Below, piece by piece: positions 1 to 6,704 of a stretch of 42,434 bases of DNA. A program made the translations under genes and the position numbers. The stretch spans positions 1-42,434 of the IMG/VR virus record IMGVR_UViG_3300033997_000368. One strand, 5' to 3'. The DNA is from a virus. The notes beneath the pieces were generated by a model. That model searched no databases and was not told where the DNA came from. It saw only the letters and a list, made by a program, of their open reading frames with translations. Each line of letters starts with the position of its first letter. Position 1 is the stretch's first letter.

Positions 1-44
1 TATTCGAAGTGCCATCACTGGGTAGAAAGGAAGCAGGATAAAAC

Positions 45-73
45 AAAAAGCCCCGCGCGAGGCGGGGCTTTTC
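45..73 (-). terminator. Terminator-like hairpin in the left host flank
   Basis: A GC stem of about ten base pairs (GCCCCGC with GCGGGGC plus flanking A/T pairs) around a GCGAG loop is followed on the minus strand by a T-rich run. It lies just beyond attL. Before integration it would have been downstream of the tRNA-Thr gene and probably ended that transcript. The A/T arms also allow activity on the plus strand. Confidence 0.7.
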
Positions 74-80
74 GGGATTC

Positions 81-127
81 ATGGTGCCGGCACCAGGAGT
101 CGAACCCGGGACCTACTGATTACAAGT
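81..127. repeat. attL, 47-bp core duplicated from the tRNA-Thr 3' end
   Basis: The 47 bp are identical to 42311-42357. They comprise the encoded CCA, the 3' acceptor strand, the T arm and the 3' half of the anticodon arm of tRNA-Thr, read on the minus strand. Identity stops at position 128, where phage sequence begins, so this copy has no 5' half and is not a working tRNA gene. Confidence 0.95.
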
Positions 128-169
128 AATCCGCCCTTAATTGCAAAATCAACGGTTTACGACGTTTCT

Positions 170-229
170 TTGTACGCGCTTGCTGTCGTTCAGGCCGCAT
201 TCTATGCGGGGTGTTTCGATCATTGTACG
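170..229. promoter_or_regulatory. Candidate integrase arm sites, left (two TTGTACG copies)
   Basis: TTGTACG occurs at 170-176 and 223-229, beside attL. The same heptamer occurs twice at 42244-42262, beside attR, in the same orientation. Paired short repeats flanking both att cores are what integrase arm-type sites look like. The second left copy overlaps the stop codon end of the integrase gene. No binding data are available, so this is an inference from position and repetition. Confidence 0.45.
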
Positions 230-1389
230 CCCCCGTTCGGGCCTCCCGAGGGGGCGACTATAGGTACGCTGAAGTCATAGACGTCCAGCATCGACTCGTC
301 ACGGTGGCCGCTGGCCTCCTGCTTTTCTCCCCGGGTGCCGGGGGTGTCAGTGATGCCGCGGCGTTTAAGGTCGTGCATGCCGAAGCGCTCCTCGGCGGTG
401 ATGATGTTCTTCTCCAGGGCCTGGGTGATGAACCGCTGCCAGGCGGTGTCTAGGCTCGACTTCCGGAGTGGCCCGCCGTGGGCTGCCACGATCAGCCGGC
501 GCTGATCCGCTGCGATCGGTACCGGCATGCGCTTCTTCTCCCACACGTCAGCACGGACTTTCTTTGCTGCATCCCAGGCCGCGCGTAGGCGCGGTGTCCA
601 GCGGACGATGTTGTCGCGGCTGCCCTTGCGGCGGTTGGTCAGCACGCCTTCTTCTGTTTCGTTCGCGTCGGTGAGCGTGACTGTCTCGATGCCGCGCAGG
701 CGGCACAAGTAGCTGATCTCCATGACATACCAGAGGTAGGGCGCGCAGGCGCCTTTCTGGCCGCGCACCAGTTGGCCCTGCTGATAGGCGAACTGAATGA
801 GCTGCGTCATAGCAGCCGGCGCAGGCAGCCGGCGGCGCTTTCGTTCTTTGGGTGCCTCGATGCCTTTGGCGACGTTCTCGTCGACAAAGCCCCGGTTCTT
901 GCCCCACTGCAGCACCAGACGCAGGTAGCGCAGGGCGTGGGCCGCCTTGGATGGCGTGCCTTGCTCCGCGATCTTGTCGATCAGGCGCTGGACCAGGGGA
1001 GAGGTGAACTTGCGGACGGCCAGGTCGCCCAGCGTCTTGCCGGCGAGTTGGGTCGGTACGCCAAGCAGCACGTCGCGGCTGTAGCTGTAGTCTTCCTGGG
1101 TCTTCTGGCCGAGGCTGGTGAACCTGATGCTGGCGTGATACTGCTCGCACAGGTACCGCAGGCTGTCACGGTCGATGCCCTGCAATTCTTCGACGATGCG
1201 GTGCAGTTCGGCCAGGGTGACCGTAGCGCCGCACAGGTTCTTGCGTACCCGGCGGCCGGCTTCGTTCATGCTCAACCGGTACCAGCAGCCGGCGCCGCGG
1301 TGGTCGAAATAGACGTCCTTCGGCAGAGAAGCTTGGTCTATGTGGGCAGGGATGTGAGGGTTTGCCTGGCGTTTTCTTCCGCGTCTCAT
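220..1389 (-). CDS. int: Tyrosine-recombinase phage integrase
   Basis: This 389-residue protein would catalyse site-specific recombination between attP and the tRNA-Thr attB. The catalytic C-terminal domain is recognisable: the first arginine is in the segment CRLRGIE, then HDLKRR near residue 339, SGHRDES with its histidine near 362, and the nucleophilic tyrosine in LDVYDFS near 371. At the HxxR box the fourth residue is lysine followed by arginine, a variation seen in some phage integrases. The start MRRGRKRQ is chosen because it overlaps the upstream stop as ATGA; a longer in-frame extension has no such support. The gene is the last of the leftward operon and ends about 90 bp from attL, the usual place for a phage integrase. 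Confidence 0.95.
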   Translation of the reverse strand: MRRGRKRQANPHIPAHIDQASLPKDVYFDHRGAGCWYRLSMNEAGRRVRKNLCGATVTLAELHRIVEELQGIDRDSLRYLCEQYHASIRFTSLGQKTQEDYSYSRDVLLGVPTQLAGKTLGDLAVRKFTSPLVQRLIDKIAEQGTPSKAAHALRYLRLVLQWGKNRGFVDENVAKGIEAPKERKRRRLPAPAAMTQLIQFAYQQGQLVRGQKGACAPYLWYVMEISYLCRLRGIETVTLTDANETEEGVLTNRRKGSRDNIVRWTPRLRAAWDAAKKVRADVWEKKRMPVPIAADQRRLIVAAHGGPLRKSSLDTAWQRFITQALEKNIITAEERFGMHDLKRRGITDTPGTRGEKQEASGHRDESMLDVYDFSVPIVAPSGGPNGGVQ

Positions 1390-1601
1390 CTGAGTATGTC
1401 TGGTCCGTAGTGTTCCTGGTTGCCTGCGGCGAGGCCCGCGGCATGGTTGATCAGTTCTGTGGTGGTCCATGGGCCCTTGCGGCCGTGGAAAATCTTGATG
1501 CCCTGCTCACGCAGCACGCGCTCGACATCGGCGCGGCGCACGTAGCCGGTGACCTGCTGAAGATCCTCGAAGTCTAGGATGCCGGCGACATTGCTGCTCA
1601 T
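1386..1601 (-). CDS. DUF4224-type small protein, possible excisionase
   Basis: This 71-residue protein (starting MSSNVAGILDFEDL) has the pattern of DUF4224 proteins, small helical phage proteins usually encoded directly before an integrase. The segment LQQVTGYVRRADVERVLREQ reads like a helix-turn-helix followed by an arginine-rich helix. AGGAGA lies at good spacing before the ATG, which favours this start over one 19 codons upstream. Its stop overlaps the integrase start as ATGA, so the two are probably translationally coupled. No other excisionase candidate adjoins the integrase, so a directionality role is plausible but unproven. Confidence 0.65.
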   Translation of the reverse strand: MSSNVAGILDFEDLQQVTGYVRRADVERVLREQGIKIFHGRKGPWTTTELINHAAGLAAGNQEHYGPDILR

Positions 1602-1617
1602 GATCGCGTTCTCCTGC

Positions 1618-2076
1618 TCAGGCGGCGACTGGCGAGGGCCAGGCGCCGACAGCGTCATAGATGCGGGCGGCCTGGGCTTCGTCCAGGGTCACGCTGTCGG
1701 GAATTGCAATCCAGCCGGAGCTGACGATGTGCTTCGAATTACAGCTGGCGAGGTGTTCGCGGTAGAAGGCCTCTATCACGTCGGTTAGCTGGTCGGCGAG
1801 GTAGACGCCTTGTGGCGCCACCTCGGTGCTCTTGATGTAGCGCTTGCCGAACTGGTCGATGCACAGGGCGCTGATGTAGATGCACCAGGGATGGGTGAAG
1901 TCGCACACCGCGTCAACCATGGGGTGCGACTTAATCAGCCTGCCGGTTTTCCAGTTCACTAGGTGCTGGTCGCCGGCTGGATCGATGTTGATCACGGCGG
2001 CGTGGTTGGTGCGCACCAGTGCCCGGCAGTTGCGCTCGAGGCGGGCGCGCATGTTGTGGGGCTTGCGGGTGCTCAT
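1618..2076 (-). CDS. Conserved-looking phage protein, unknown function
   Basis: The 152-residue product is soluble, with no membrane segment or motif I recognise. Its start overlaps the stop of the coiled-coil gene as ATGA and is preceded by AAGGGGGCG. It carries cysteines in two short segments (residues about 58-72 and 111) without a clear zinc-binding pattern. Its place between the retroelement block and the integrase suggests an accessory early function. I do not assign one. Confidence 0.6.
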   Translation of the reverse strand: MSTRKPHNMRARLERNCRALVRTNHAAVINIDPAGDQHLVNWKTGRLIKSHPMVDAVCDFTHPWCIYISALCIDQFGKRYIKSTEVAPQGVYLADQLTDVIEAFYREHLASCNSKHIVSSGWIAIPDSVTLDEAQAARIYDAVGAWPSPVAA

Positions 2077-3587
2077 TTCGCCCCCTTGAACATGCGGCGC
2101 TCGGTCTGGCCGACGAGCCAGGCCTTCGGCACCTCATTGCCGGGCGAGGCGGTGAGCAGTTCGGCAGCACGCCACAGCGCGTCACTGGTGCGAAGATCGG
2201 AATAGGCCATGATCGCTTCCCAGTGGCTTTCCGCCTCTTCGTCATCGAACTCGGACAGCAACTGAACGATGGCAAAGGTCTGGGCGTGCTCCGGGGCACC
2301 GGAGTCAAACATGCCGGCAGCGTTGAGCGAGTATTTCCTTCCTTCGGCCGCTACCAGAGCGGCGGCATTTAACGGCACGCTGTGCTGAGCCTGGTTGTCG
2401 ATCAACGCGATGATGTGGTCAGGCATGGTCAGCGCCTCGTAACGCACCATCAGGTCCGAGGCCTCATCTCCGCTGAGTAGCGGGTTCTTGAGTGCGACAG
2501 CAATTCGGCGCAGTTCCGAGTGGTCGCCGGACTGAGTCTGGGTTACTGGGGCGTCGGTGCGGGCCCAACCAGCTGAGCACATGGCAGCTTCGTCCACTGC
2601 TTGGATGTCATTCGTAGAGCTTAGGAAAACCACAATTGCCTCGGGGTTGCACTGCGCCCGAATAGCGTCATGGAACCGCTTGCATTCGTGAACCTGCTCT
2701 TCGTTGAAGTCGCCGACCAGGGCGATTACCGAAGCATCTACGGGAACATCCTTGATGCGCGCGGCGACCAGGGCTTCGAGTGCTTTGACCCTGGCCAGGG
2801 CAGCGTCGCGCAGTTTCTGGAGCGCCCTGGATTCAGCTTCCCAGTGGTCGGCAGCGCCTCGCAGTTCCTTAATCTCCATTTCCATTCCAGCGCACTGATG
2901 GCGCGCAGCATCGCCTTTTGCGGCCGCGTCGTTTGCCATAGCTAGTTCGGCTTCCAACTCCGCGCACCTGGCCAGGGCGGCGTCGCGCTCTTGCTCCAGT
3001 TGGTCGATACCAACAGACAGGTAGCCGTCCATCATGCCCATCATGCGGTGTTCGAGGGCGTCGGCGCGCTCGTTGGCGGCGTCTCGCTCTTTTTCGCAGC
3101 GCCCCCAGCCGTTCGTTGCGCTACCGAGCTTGAAGATCAGCTCGGTGTTGCGCTCTCGCTGAGATTGAAGCTCCGCCCGCAGTGCTTCGACTTCGGCCTG
3201 GGCGACTTTCAGTTGATCCTCCAAGCGCTTGGCATAGCCGCGAATGCCTTGCACGGTCCAGCCACCATCGATGGCGTCTTGCGGCAGCCCTTCGCAGATA
3301 CGCTCGAACTGGCGCAGGCGCACGGCGATTTCGTTCTTGTGGTCTCGCTCCTGTTCGGCCAGGTATTGCCAGTGCTCGGCAGCCGGCCATGGGGACGGAA
3401 CAACCACTGCGTCGACCGTAATTCCCTCTGGCATCGGCAGGGCATTCAGGTCGGCCGCGTGCTTGTCGGCGTCTTCGCGGCTGAATGCTGCGTACAGTTC
3501 GTCCGGCCCTTGGGCATGTACAGCCCACAGTTCCGGCCGCTCCGCCTCGGCGATGGGCAGGCTGTCTTGTTGGGTCTTCTGGCTCAT
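2073..3587 (-). CDS. Large coiled-coil phage protein, Ea22-like
   Basis: This 504-residue protein has a short N-terminal region followed by a long coiled coil (roughly residues 95-275) rich in E, A, R and L heptads, such as KRLEDQLKVAQAEVEALRAE. The C-terminal 220 residues look globular. The architecture resembles the Ead/Ea22-like proteins of lambdoid early regions, whose role is not established. The ATG overlaps the reverse transcriptase stop (ATGA) and has a strong AAGGAGG four bases upstream, so the gene is co-transcribed with the retroelement. A part in retroelement function cannot be excluded, but nothing in the sequence shows one. Confidence 0.6.
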   Translation of the reverse strand: MSQKTQQDSLPIAEAERPELWAVHAQGPDELYAAFSREDADKHAADLNALPMPEGITVDAVVVPSPWPAAEHWQYLAEQERDHKNEIAVRLRQFERICEGLPQDAIDGGWTVQGIRGYAKRLEDQLKVAQAEVEALRAELQSQRERNTELIFKLGSATNGWGRCEKERDAANERADALEHRMMGMMDGYLSVGIDQLEQERDAALARCAELEAELAMANDAAAKGDAARHQCAGMEMEIKELRGAADHWEAESRALQKLRDAALARVKALEALVAARIKDVPVDASVIALVGDFNEEQVHECKRFHDAIRAQCNPEAIVVFLSSTNDIQAVDEAAMCSAGWARTDAPVTQTQSGDHSELRRIAVALKNPLLSGDEASDLMVRYEALTMPDHIIALIDNQAQHSVPLNAAALVAAEGRKYSLNAAGMFDSGAPEHAQTFAIVQLLSEFDDEEAESHWEAIMAYSDLRTSDALWRAAELLTASPGNEVPKAWLVGQTERRMFKGAK

Positions 3588-4654
3588 GCTGCCTCCTTGA
3601 ACGTCTTGCGCAGGTTTGCGGAGACAGAGCGGCCGCGCTTCTGCACGATCCTGGCCAGCCTCCGGCGGGCGTTGTGGCTGTGGCTGGCCTGGTCCAGCAG
3701 GCCGAAGTAGCTGTTGGCGGTTTCGCGCAGCTGTTCCCCCGGCGCGGCGCTTACCTGGCGCAGGGCAGTTTCCACGGTGCGCGGGCGTGTGACGCGGCGG
3801 TGCGGAAGGATCACCTGGCCAACGAAATCGATCCCGCGGGCGATGGGCTGGAGCACGGTCTTCGCAGGGTTGAGTCGGGCATGTAACGTGTCGGCCAGGA
3901 ATGCCTCGATCTGGTTGTGCCAGGCATTCAGCTGTTGGGGAGACTCGGCCAGCAGAACGAAGTCATCGACGTAACGGATGTAGTGCTTCACGCGCAGCTG
4001 GTGTTTCACGAACTGGTCCAGAGCGTCGAGGTGCACGTTGGCGAAGAACTGTGACGACAGGTTGCCGATAGGCAGGCCCAGGTACGCCGGCTGGGCGGTG
4101 AGCCGCTTGTGCTGCGGCACGCGATTCAGCAAGCGGGTGGGGCTGCGGGTTTCGTAGTTGGTGCGTGGGTCGTGCCAGAGGATCTGTAGGGCAAGTGCCC
4201 GCCAGGTTGGCTCGGGGATGCGCGCGATCAGTTGCTGCTCGAGCACCCGCTTGTCGAGGGAGATGAAGAAATTGGACAGGTCGCACTTCAGGTAGAAGGC
4301 GCGGCGTTTCCAGTTGCGGGTGATGCTGCGCACCTTCTTCTCCAGGCGCTGGGCGCCATAGAGTGTGCCGCGGCCCTTGATGCAGGCACAGCTATCAACA
4401 ATGAAGGAGCGCTCGATGCGCGGGCCGATGTGGTTGTACAGCAGGTGGTGGACGATTCTGTCTCTGAAGTCGGCGGCCCACACCTCGCGGTGCTTCGGGT
4501 GGGTCACGACAAAGCAGATGGAGGCGCCGGGTTGGTAGGCGCCGGTGTTCAGCTCATGGTGGAGTTGCATGATGTTGCGCTCCAGGTTGAACTCGAATGC
4601 AAGGGCCGACTTGCTGTTGCGCTTGCTGCGCCGGCAGTCGTAATAGGCCTGCAT
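3584..4654 (-). CDS. DGR reverse transcriptase
   Basis: This 356-residue enzyme would copy TR RNA into adenine-mutagenised cDNA. Visible motifs are RT motif A in LKCDLSNFFISLD (Asp125), the DGR-type motif B GLPIGNLSSQ (residues 193-202, with the GxxxSQ form that separates DGR enzymes from group II intron types), and the catalytic YVDD at 228-231. A basic C-terminal tail follows. The reading frame stays open further upstream, through the TR, but that part is adenine-rich repeat sequence in the wrong frame for homology. The ATG at 4654, with GAGG five bases before it, begins the family-like N-terminus MQAYYDCRRSKRN. No RNase H or integrase domain is present, as expected for this group. Confidence 0.95.
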   Translation of the reverse strand: MQAYYDCRRSKRNSKSALAFEFNLERNIMQLHHELNTGAYQPGASICFVVTHPKHREVWAADFRDRIVHHLLYNHIGPRIERSFIVDSCACIKGRGTLYGAQRLEKKVRSITRNWKRRAFYLKCDLSNFFISLDKRVLEQQLIARIPEPTWRALALQILWHDPRTNYETRSPTRLLNRVPQHKRLTAQPAYLGLPIGNLSSQFFANVHLDALDQFVKHQLRVKHYIRYVDDFVLLAESPQQLNAWHNQIEAFLADTLHARLNPAKTVLQPIARGIDFVGQVILPHRRVTRPRTVETALRQVSAAPGEQLRETANSYFGLLDQASHSHNARRRLARIVQKRGRSVSANLRKTFKEAA

Positions 4655-4700
4655 GAGTGCCTCGATAGAAAATCCAGCATGGCCGCCGGTGTTGCCGTTC

Positions 4701-4804
4701 GATGCTGCGGACGGCGAAAGCGGGCCGTGCGTTGTCCTTGTCGTCGTTGTTCTGGTTGCCATCGTCGAAGTTCTGGATCCACGCGTTGTTCGGGCCGTTC
4801 TGCG
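4701..4804 (-). repeat. DGR template repeat (TR)
   Basis: The 104-bp segment is the non-mutated donor. Read on the minus strand in the frame of the VRs it would encode eight AAC (Asn) and five GAC/GAT (Asp) codons within about 25 codons, the adenine-rich design typical of DGR templates, in which AAC codons can mutate widely without giving stop codons. It lies in the gap between avd and the reverse transcriptase, 46 bp before the RT start codon. At position 4704 TR has C (minus strand) where both VRs have A, the only non-adenine difference and the likely IMH*/IMH distinction. It is not translated as a gene in this frame. Confidence 0.95.
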
Positions 4805-4982
4805 CCAGGTCGTGCTATCTACGTCGCGCTGCCGAAGGCCGAGGCCGATCAGTGGCGAGACTGCGCAGGGCCTGCCGGGACGATGCCCGGCGGTTCCCCT
4901 GGTGCGCATGACGGTGGCCTTGTGAGCCAGCGGCACGACCAGAATCAAAATCGCGCTGGTGTGAGGGCCGTGGCGCTCACAC
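4805..4982 (-). ncRNA. Structured spacer between avd and TR, probable part of template RNA
   Basis: No convincing gene occupies this stretch. It holds a 6-bp stem with a 6-nt loop (4874-4891, arms GCCGGG and CCCGGC) and a 7-bp stem with a 10-nt loop (4959-4982, arms GTGTGAG and CTCACAC) that includes the avd stop codon. In the BPP-1 system RNA flanking the template is needed for priming and protein binding, so this spacer is a good candidate for the 5' flank of the template transcript. That role is inferred from position and structure only. Confidence 0.45.
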
Positions 4983-5339
4983 GGCTGGCGATGCGGCGGC
5001 ATTTCGTTTCCACCCAGTGGCCTGCCGGCCTATGTCGTCGGTGATTTCAATGGCTCGGCCGTGCTGGGCTCCGCTGAGCAGCCCGAGGTCGACCGAGAGG
5101 CGCAGCATCAGTTCGACGACCTGGATGCGTTCCAGGATCAGCTGAATGTGCGCTACCCGTTCCTGGCCGCCGGCCGTGTTGGCGCGGAAGATCAGGATCG
5201 ACACGTCGATGCACTCGTTGAGCACCTTTTCCCCGAGGGTGCGCTTGAAGTCGCGGCGCCACCCTTTGGAGAGGTCGGCTACAAGCCGGGCCAGTTCTCC
5301 GGCGCGTTTGTAGATCGGCAGGTGTTGGGCGATGGCCAT
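4977..5339 (-). CDS. avd: Avd-like accessory variability determinant
   Basis: This 120-residue basic, all-helical protein matches the Avd family in length, location and texture. It opens with HLPIYKRAGEL, close to the LPxYK start common in Avd proteins, and has four predicted helices, including LGEKVLNECIDVSILIFRAN and a long third helix. Avd forms a barrel-shaped pentamer that binds the reverse transcriptase and nucleic acid and is required for homing in BPP-1. The gene begins 14 bp after target gene B and is followed by TR and RT, the standard order. Its Shine-Dalgarno sequence is weak, so translation may depend on coupling to target B. Confidence 0.88.
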   Translation of the reverse strand: MAIAQHLPIYKRAGELARLVADLSKGWRRDFKRTLGEKVLNECIDVSILIFRANTAGGQERVAHIQLILERIQVVELMLRLSVDLGLLSGAQHGRAIEITDDIGRQATGWKRNAAASPAV

Positions 5340-5353
5340 GCTGGAAAACTCGC

Positions 5354-6016
5354 TTACTGCGCGCTGCGCGCGCAGTTGTTCAGAGCATTAAGTGGTGAAG
5401 GGATGAGGATTCTGCGGACGGCGAAAGCGGGCCGTGCGCCGTCCTTGCCGCCGGTGAGCTGGCCGCCACCGACGAAGTACTGGATCCACGCGTTGTTCGG
5501 GCCGTACTGCGTGCTGGTGAGGCACCAGCCCTTGCCCTGAAACTGTTCAGGGATGTGTGCCCAGCACAGGTACGCCTCTGCGCGGGACGGCAGGTAGAGA
5601 TCCGTGTGTCCTTCAGCTTCCTGCTCGGTGGCCCATAGCGCAGCAGGGTGATCGATATCATGAGCGGTCAACGCACGGGTGTTGGCCAGGCCGTCGCGGA
5701 TGTGATCTGCGCCGGTGACCCGGTAGCCGCGGCCGCCGTAGGTGATCGAGTCGATCTGTGCATGCTTCGGGGCGATAAGGTGGTAATCCGGTTCGCCATT
5801 TTCGCCACGCATCACGCCGACGTAAGTGCCGCCCTGGCCGTGCCAGTGCTGGCCGATAGCGGGCGGAGTGAGGTGGGCATCGAGAGTGATCAAATTGCCC
5901 TGGATGCTGCCGCTGGGTATCAGGCCTGTTTCCTGTTCCAAGGTGTGGCGGGCGAGCAGGGCGTTGGTGGTGATGAGCGTGGTGTCGCCGATTGCCAGAG
6001 TGATTTCGTTCTGCAT
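5354..6016 (-). CDS. DGR target protein B with variable repeat VR1 (DUF1566/C-lectin-like)
   Basis: The 220-residue protein carries VR1 at about residues 169-203. The C-terminal half shows the DUF1566/formylglycine-enzyme-like C-type lectin pattern: YLPSRAEAYLCW, then LTSTQYGPNNAWIQYF, then ARPAFAVRRI. This fold displays variable residues on a stable scaffold. Against TR, ten of thirteen Asn/Asp codons are changed (to Y, V, G, L and T). Seventeen residues follow the VR, encoded across the downstream hairpin. There is no signal peptide or membrane helix. It is a paralogue of target A, sharing DGLANT and the lectin half. GAGGAC precedes the ATG. The binding partner is unknown. Confidence 0.9.
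   Translation of the reverse strand: MQNEITLAIGDTTLITTNALLARHTLEQETGLIPSGSIQGNLITLDAHLTPPAIGQHWHGQGGTYVGVMRGENGEPDYHLIAPKHAQIDSITYGGRGYRVTGADHIRDGLANTRALTAHDIDHPAALWATEQEAEGHTDLYLPSRAEAYLCWAHIPEQFQGKGWCLTSTQYGPNNAWIQYFVGGGQLTGGKDGARPAFAVRRILIPSPLNALNNCARSAQ
5357..5375 (-). promoter_or_regulatory. Hairpin 3' of VR1 (homing-associated stem-loop)
   Basis: A perfect 8-bp inverted repeat (CTGCGCGC/GCGCGCAG) with a 3-nt loop lies 32 nt beyond the 3' edge of VR1. In BPP-1 an 8-bp stem with a tetraloop just downstream of VR is needed for efficient homing. The matching element after VR2 has the same stem and loop length and nearly the same spacing but different stem bases, which argues for conserved structure. 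Confidence 0.75.
5408..5511 (-). repeat. DGR variable repeat VR1 (target B)
   Basis: This copy aligns with TR over 104 bp without gaps. It has 13 substitutions, all at positions that are A in TR on the coding strand, plus the single boundary difference at 5411. Adenines in the CAG, ATC, AAG and GCA codons are unchanged, so variation is confined to the Asn and Asp codons. Compared with VR2, many of the same codons carry different substitutions, showing independent rounds of homing. Confidence 0.95.
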
Positions 6017-6043
6017 GGTCTAGTCCTCAAAAATTTGAGCCGA

Positions 6044-6062
6044 CCGCGCGCGGGGCGCGCGG
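6044..6062 (-). promoter_or_regulatory. Hairpin 3' of VR2 (homing-associated stem-loop)
   Basis: A perfect 8-bp inverted repeat (CCGCGCGC/GCGCGCGG) with a 3-nt loop lies 31 nt beyond VR2, in the gap after the target A stop codon. Its size and spacing match the hairpin after VR1. TR has no comparable stem at this distance, consistent with a role in marking recipient sites. It could also slow transcription between the two target genes. Confidence 0.75.
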
Positions 6063-6078
6063 CAGGAAAGCGAAGTGG

Positions 6079-6693
6079 TCAAGGGGTGACTTTGATTCTG
6101 CGGACGGCGAAAGCGGGCCGTGCGTCGCCCTTGCCGCCGTAGCCCTGGCTGCCATCGTCGAAGTACTGGATCCACGCGCCGTACGGGCCGTCCTGCGTAC
6201 TGGTCCAATAACTGCGGGCCTCCAGCGCCTCCTCGCCGCCATCCTGGAAGATGGCAATGGGGCTCTGCCCGGGCGCCACGGCGGTGTACGGGTAGCCCGG
6301 CGGCAAGCTGCTGGGGTTGTCGCCATCGCGGAAGCTGCACCAGTTCTCATCGGTGGTGGGCTTGCAGACCCGATAGATCATTTCGTTCTCGTCGCGGGCG
6401 CCGAGATACCAGTCGTTGTGGCCGCCAATCGAAAGGCCGAGCGCCCAGGCGGCCAGTTTCGAGCCGGCTTCGGCCATGGCCTTGGTGTTGGCCAGGCCGT
6501 CCACGAAGCTATCGGCGTCCGGGATCAGCAGTCCGTACTCACCCCAGTGGATGGGAGCGTGGAAGCCCAGTGCTTTGGGTGCGCGGATGAGGGCGAAGCG
6601 CTCGCCCTGAATCTGGTACTGGCCCATGTAGAAGCCGCCCTCGAACGGGGTGCCGAGGACGGTTGGCAGGGCGATGCTGGTCAGTGCGTTCAT
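6079..6693 (-). CDS. DGR target protein A with variable repeat VR2 (DUF1566/C-lectin-like)
   Basis: The 204-residue protein ends with VR2 (about residues 166-200), followed by only KVTP, the usual C-terminal placement of a DGR variable region. The lectin-like half contains GGHNDWYLGARDENE, YWTSTQDGPYGAWIQYF and ARPAFAVRRI, the DUF1566 pattern. Against TR, eleven of thirteen Asn/Asp codons are changed (to D, Y, G and S). The N-terminal half (FEGGFYMGQYQIQGERFALI) has a counterpart in target B, so the genes are diverged duplicates. No signal peptide or transmembrane helix is seen. GAGGAAATG precedes the ATG. It could be a virion decoration or an intracellular binder; the sequence does not decide. 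Confidence 0.9.
   Translation of the reverse strand: MNALTSIALPTVLGTPFEGGFYMGQYQIQGERFALIRAPKALGFHAPIHWGEYGLLIPDADSFVDGLANTKAMAEAGSKLAAWALGLSIGGHNDWYLGARDENEMIYRVCKPTTDENWCSFRDGDNPSSLPPGYPYTAVAPGQSPIAIFQDGGEEALEARSYWTSTQDGPYGAWIQYFDDGSQGYGGKGDARPAFAVRRIKVTP
6094..6197 (-). repeat. DGR variable repeat VR2 (target A)
   Basis: This copy aligns with TR over 104 bp without gaps and has 13 substitutions, all at TR adenines, plus the boundary difference at 6097. The two adjacent Asp codons after the second aromatic pair are unchanged here but mutated in VR1, while Asn2 and Asn3 are mutated here but not in VR1. The boundary base is the same as in VR1, as expected if it belongs to the IMH element. 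Confidence 0.95.
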
Positions 6694-6704
6694 GTTTCAT
6701 TTCC

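Larger units (their letters stand above)
3584..6693 (-). other. Diversity-generating retroelement (two VR targets, avd, TR, RT)
   Basis: In transcription order this cassette holds target gene A with VR2, target gene B with VR1, an avd-like gene, the template repeat and a DGR-type reverse transcriptase. TR and VRs align without gaps and differ only at TR adenines, apart from one base at the 3' boundary. This is the defining signature of mutagenic retrohoming, in which an RNA copy of TR is reverse-transcribed with errors at adenines and the cDNA replaces the VR. Each VR has a hairpin just downstream. All components known to be needed are present and open, so the system looks capable of activity. 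Unlike Bordetella phage BPP-1, the targets sit among early genes and not tail genes. Confidence 0.95.

Noticed and set aside
81-127. Second tRNA gene at attL
   Set aside because: Only the 3' 46 bases of tRNA-Thr are present; the acceptor 5' strand, D arm and part of the anticodon arm are missing.
3584-4654. Group II intron or retron origin for the reverse transcriptase
   Set aside because: There is no maturase or endonuclease domain and no retron msr/msd layout; motif B has the DGR SQ form and TR/VR repeats are present.
4655-5002. N-terminal extension of the reverse transcriptase frame
   Set aside because: The frame is open upstream but runs through the TR in a frame that encodes Thr/Arg-rich text unlike any RT; the ATG at 4654 has a good ribosome-binding site.
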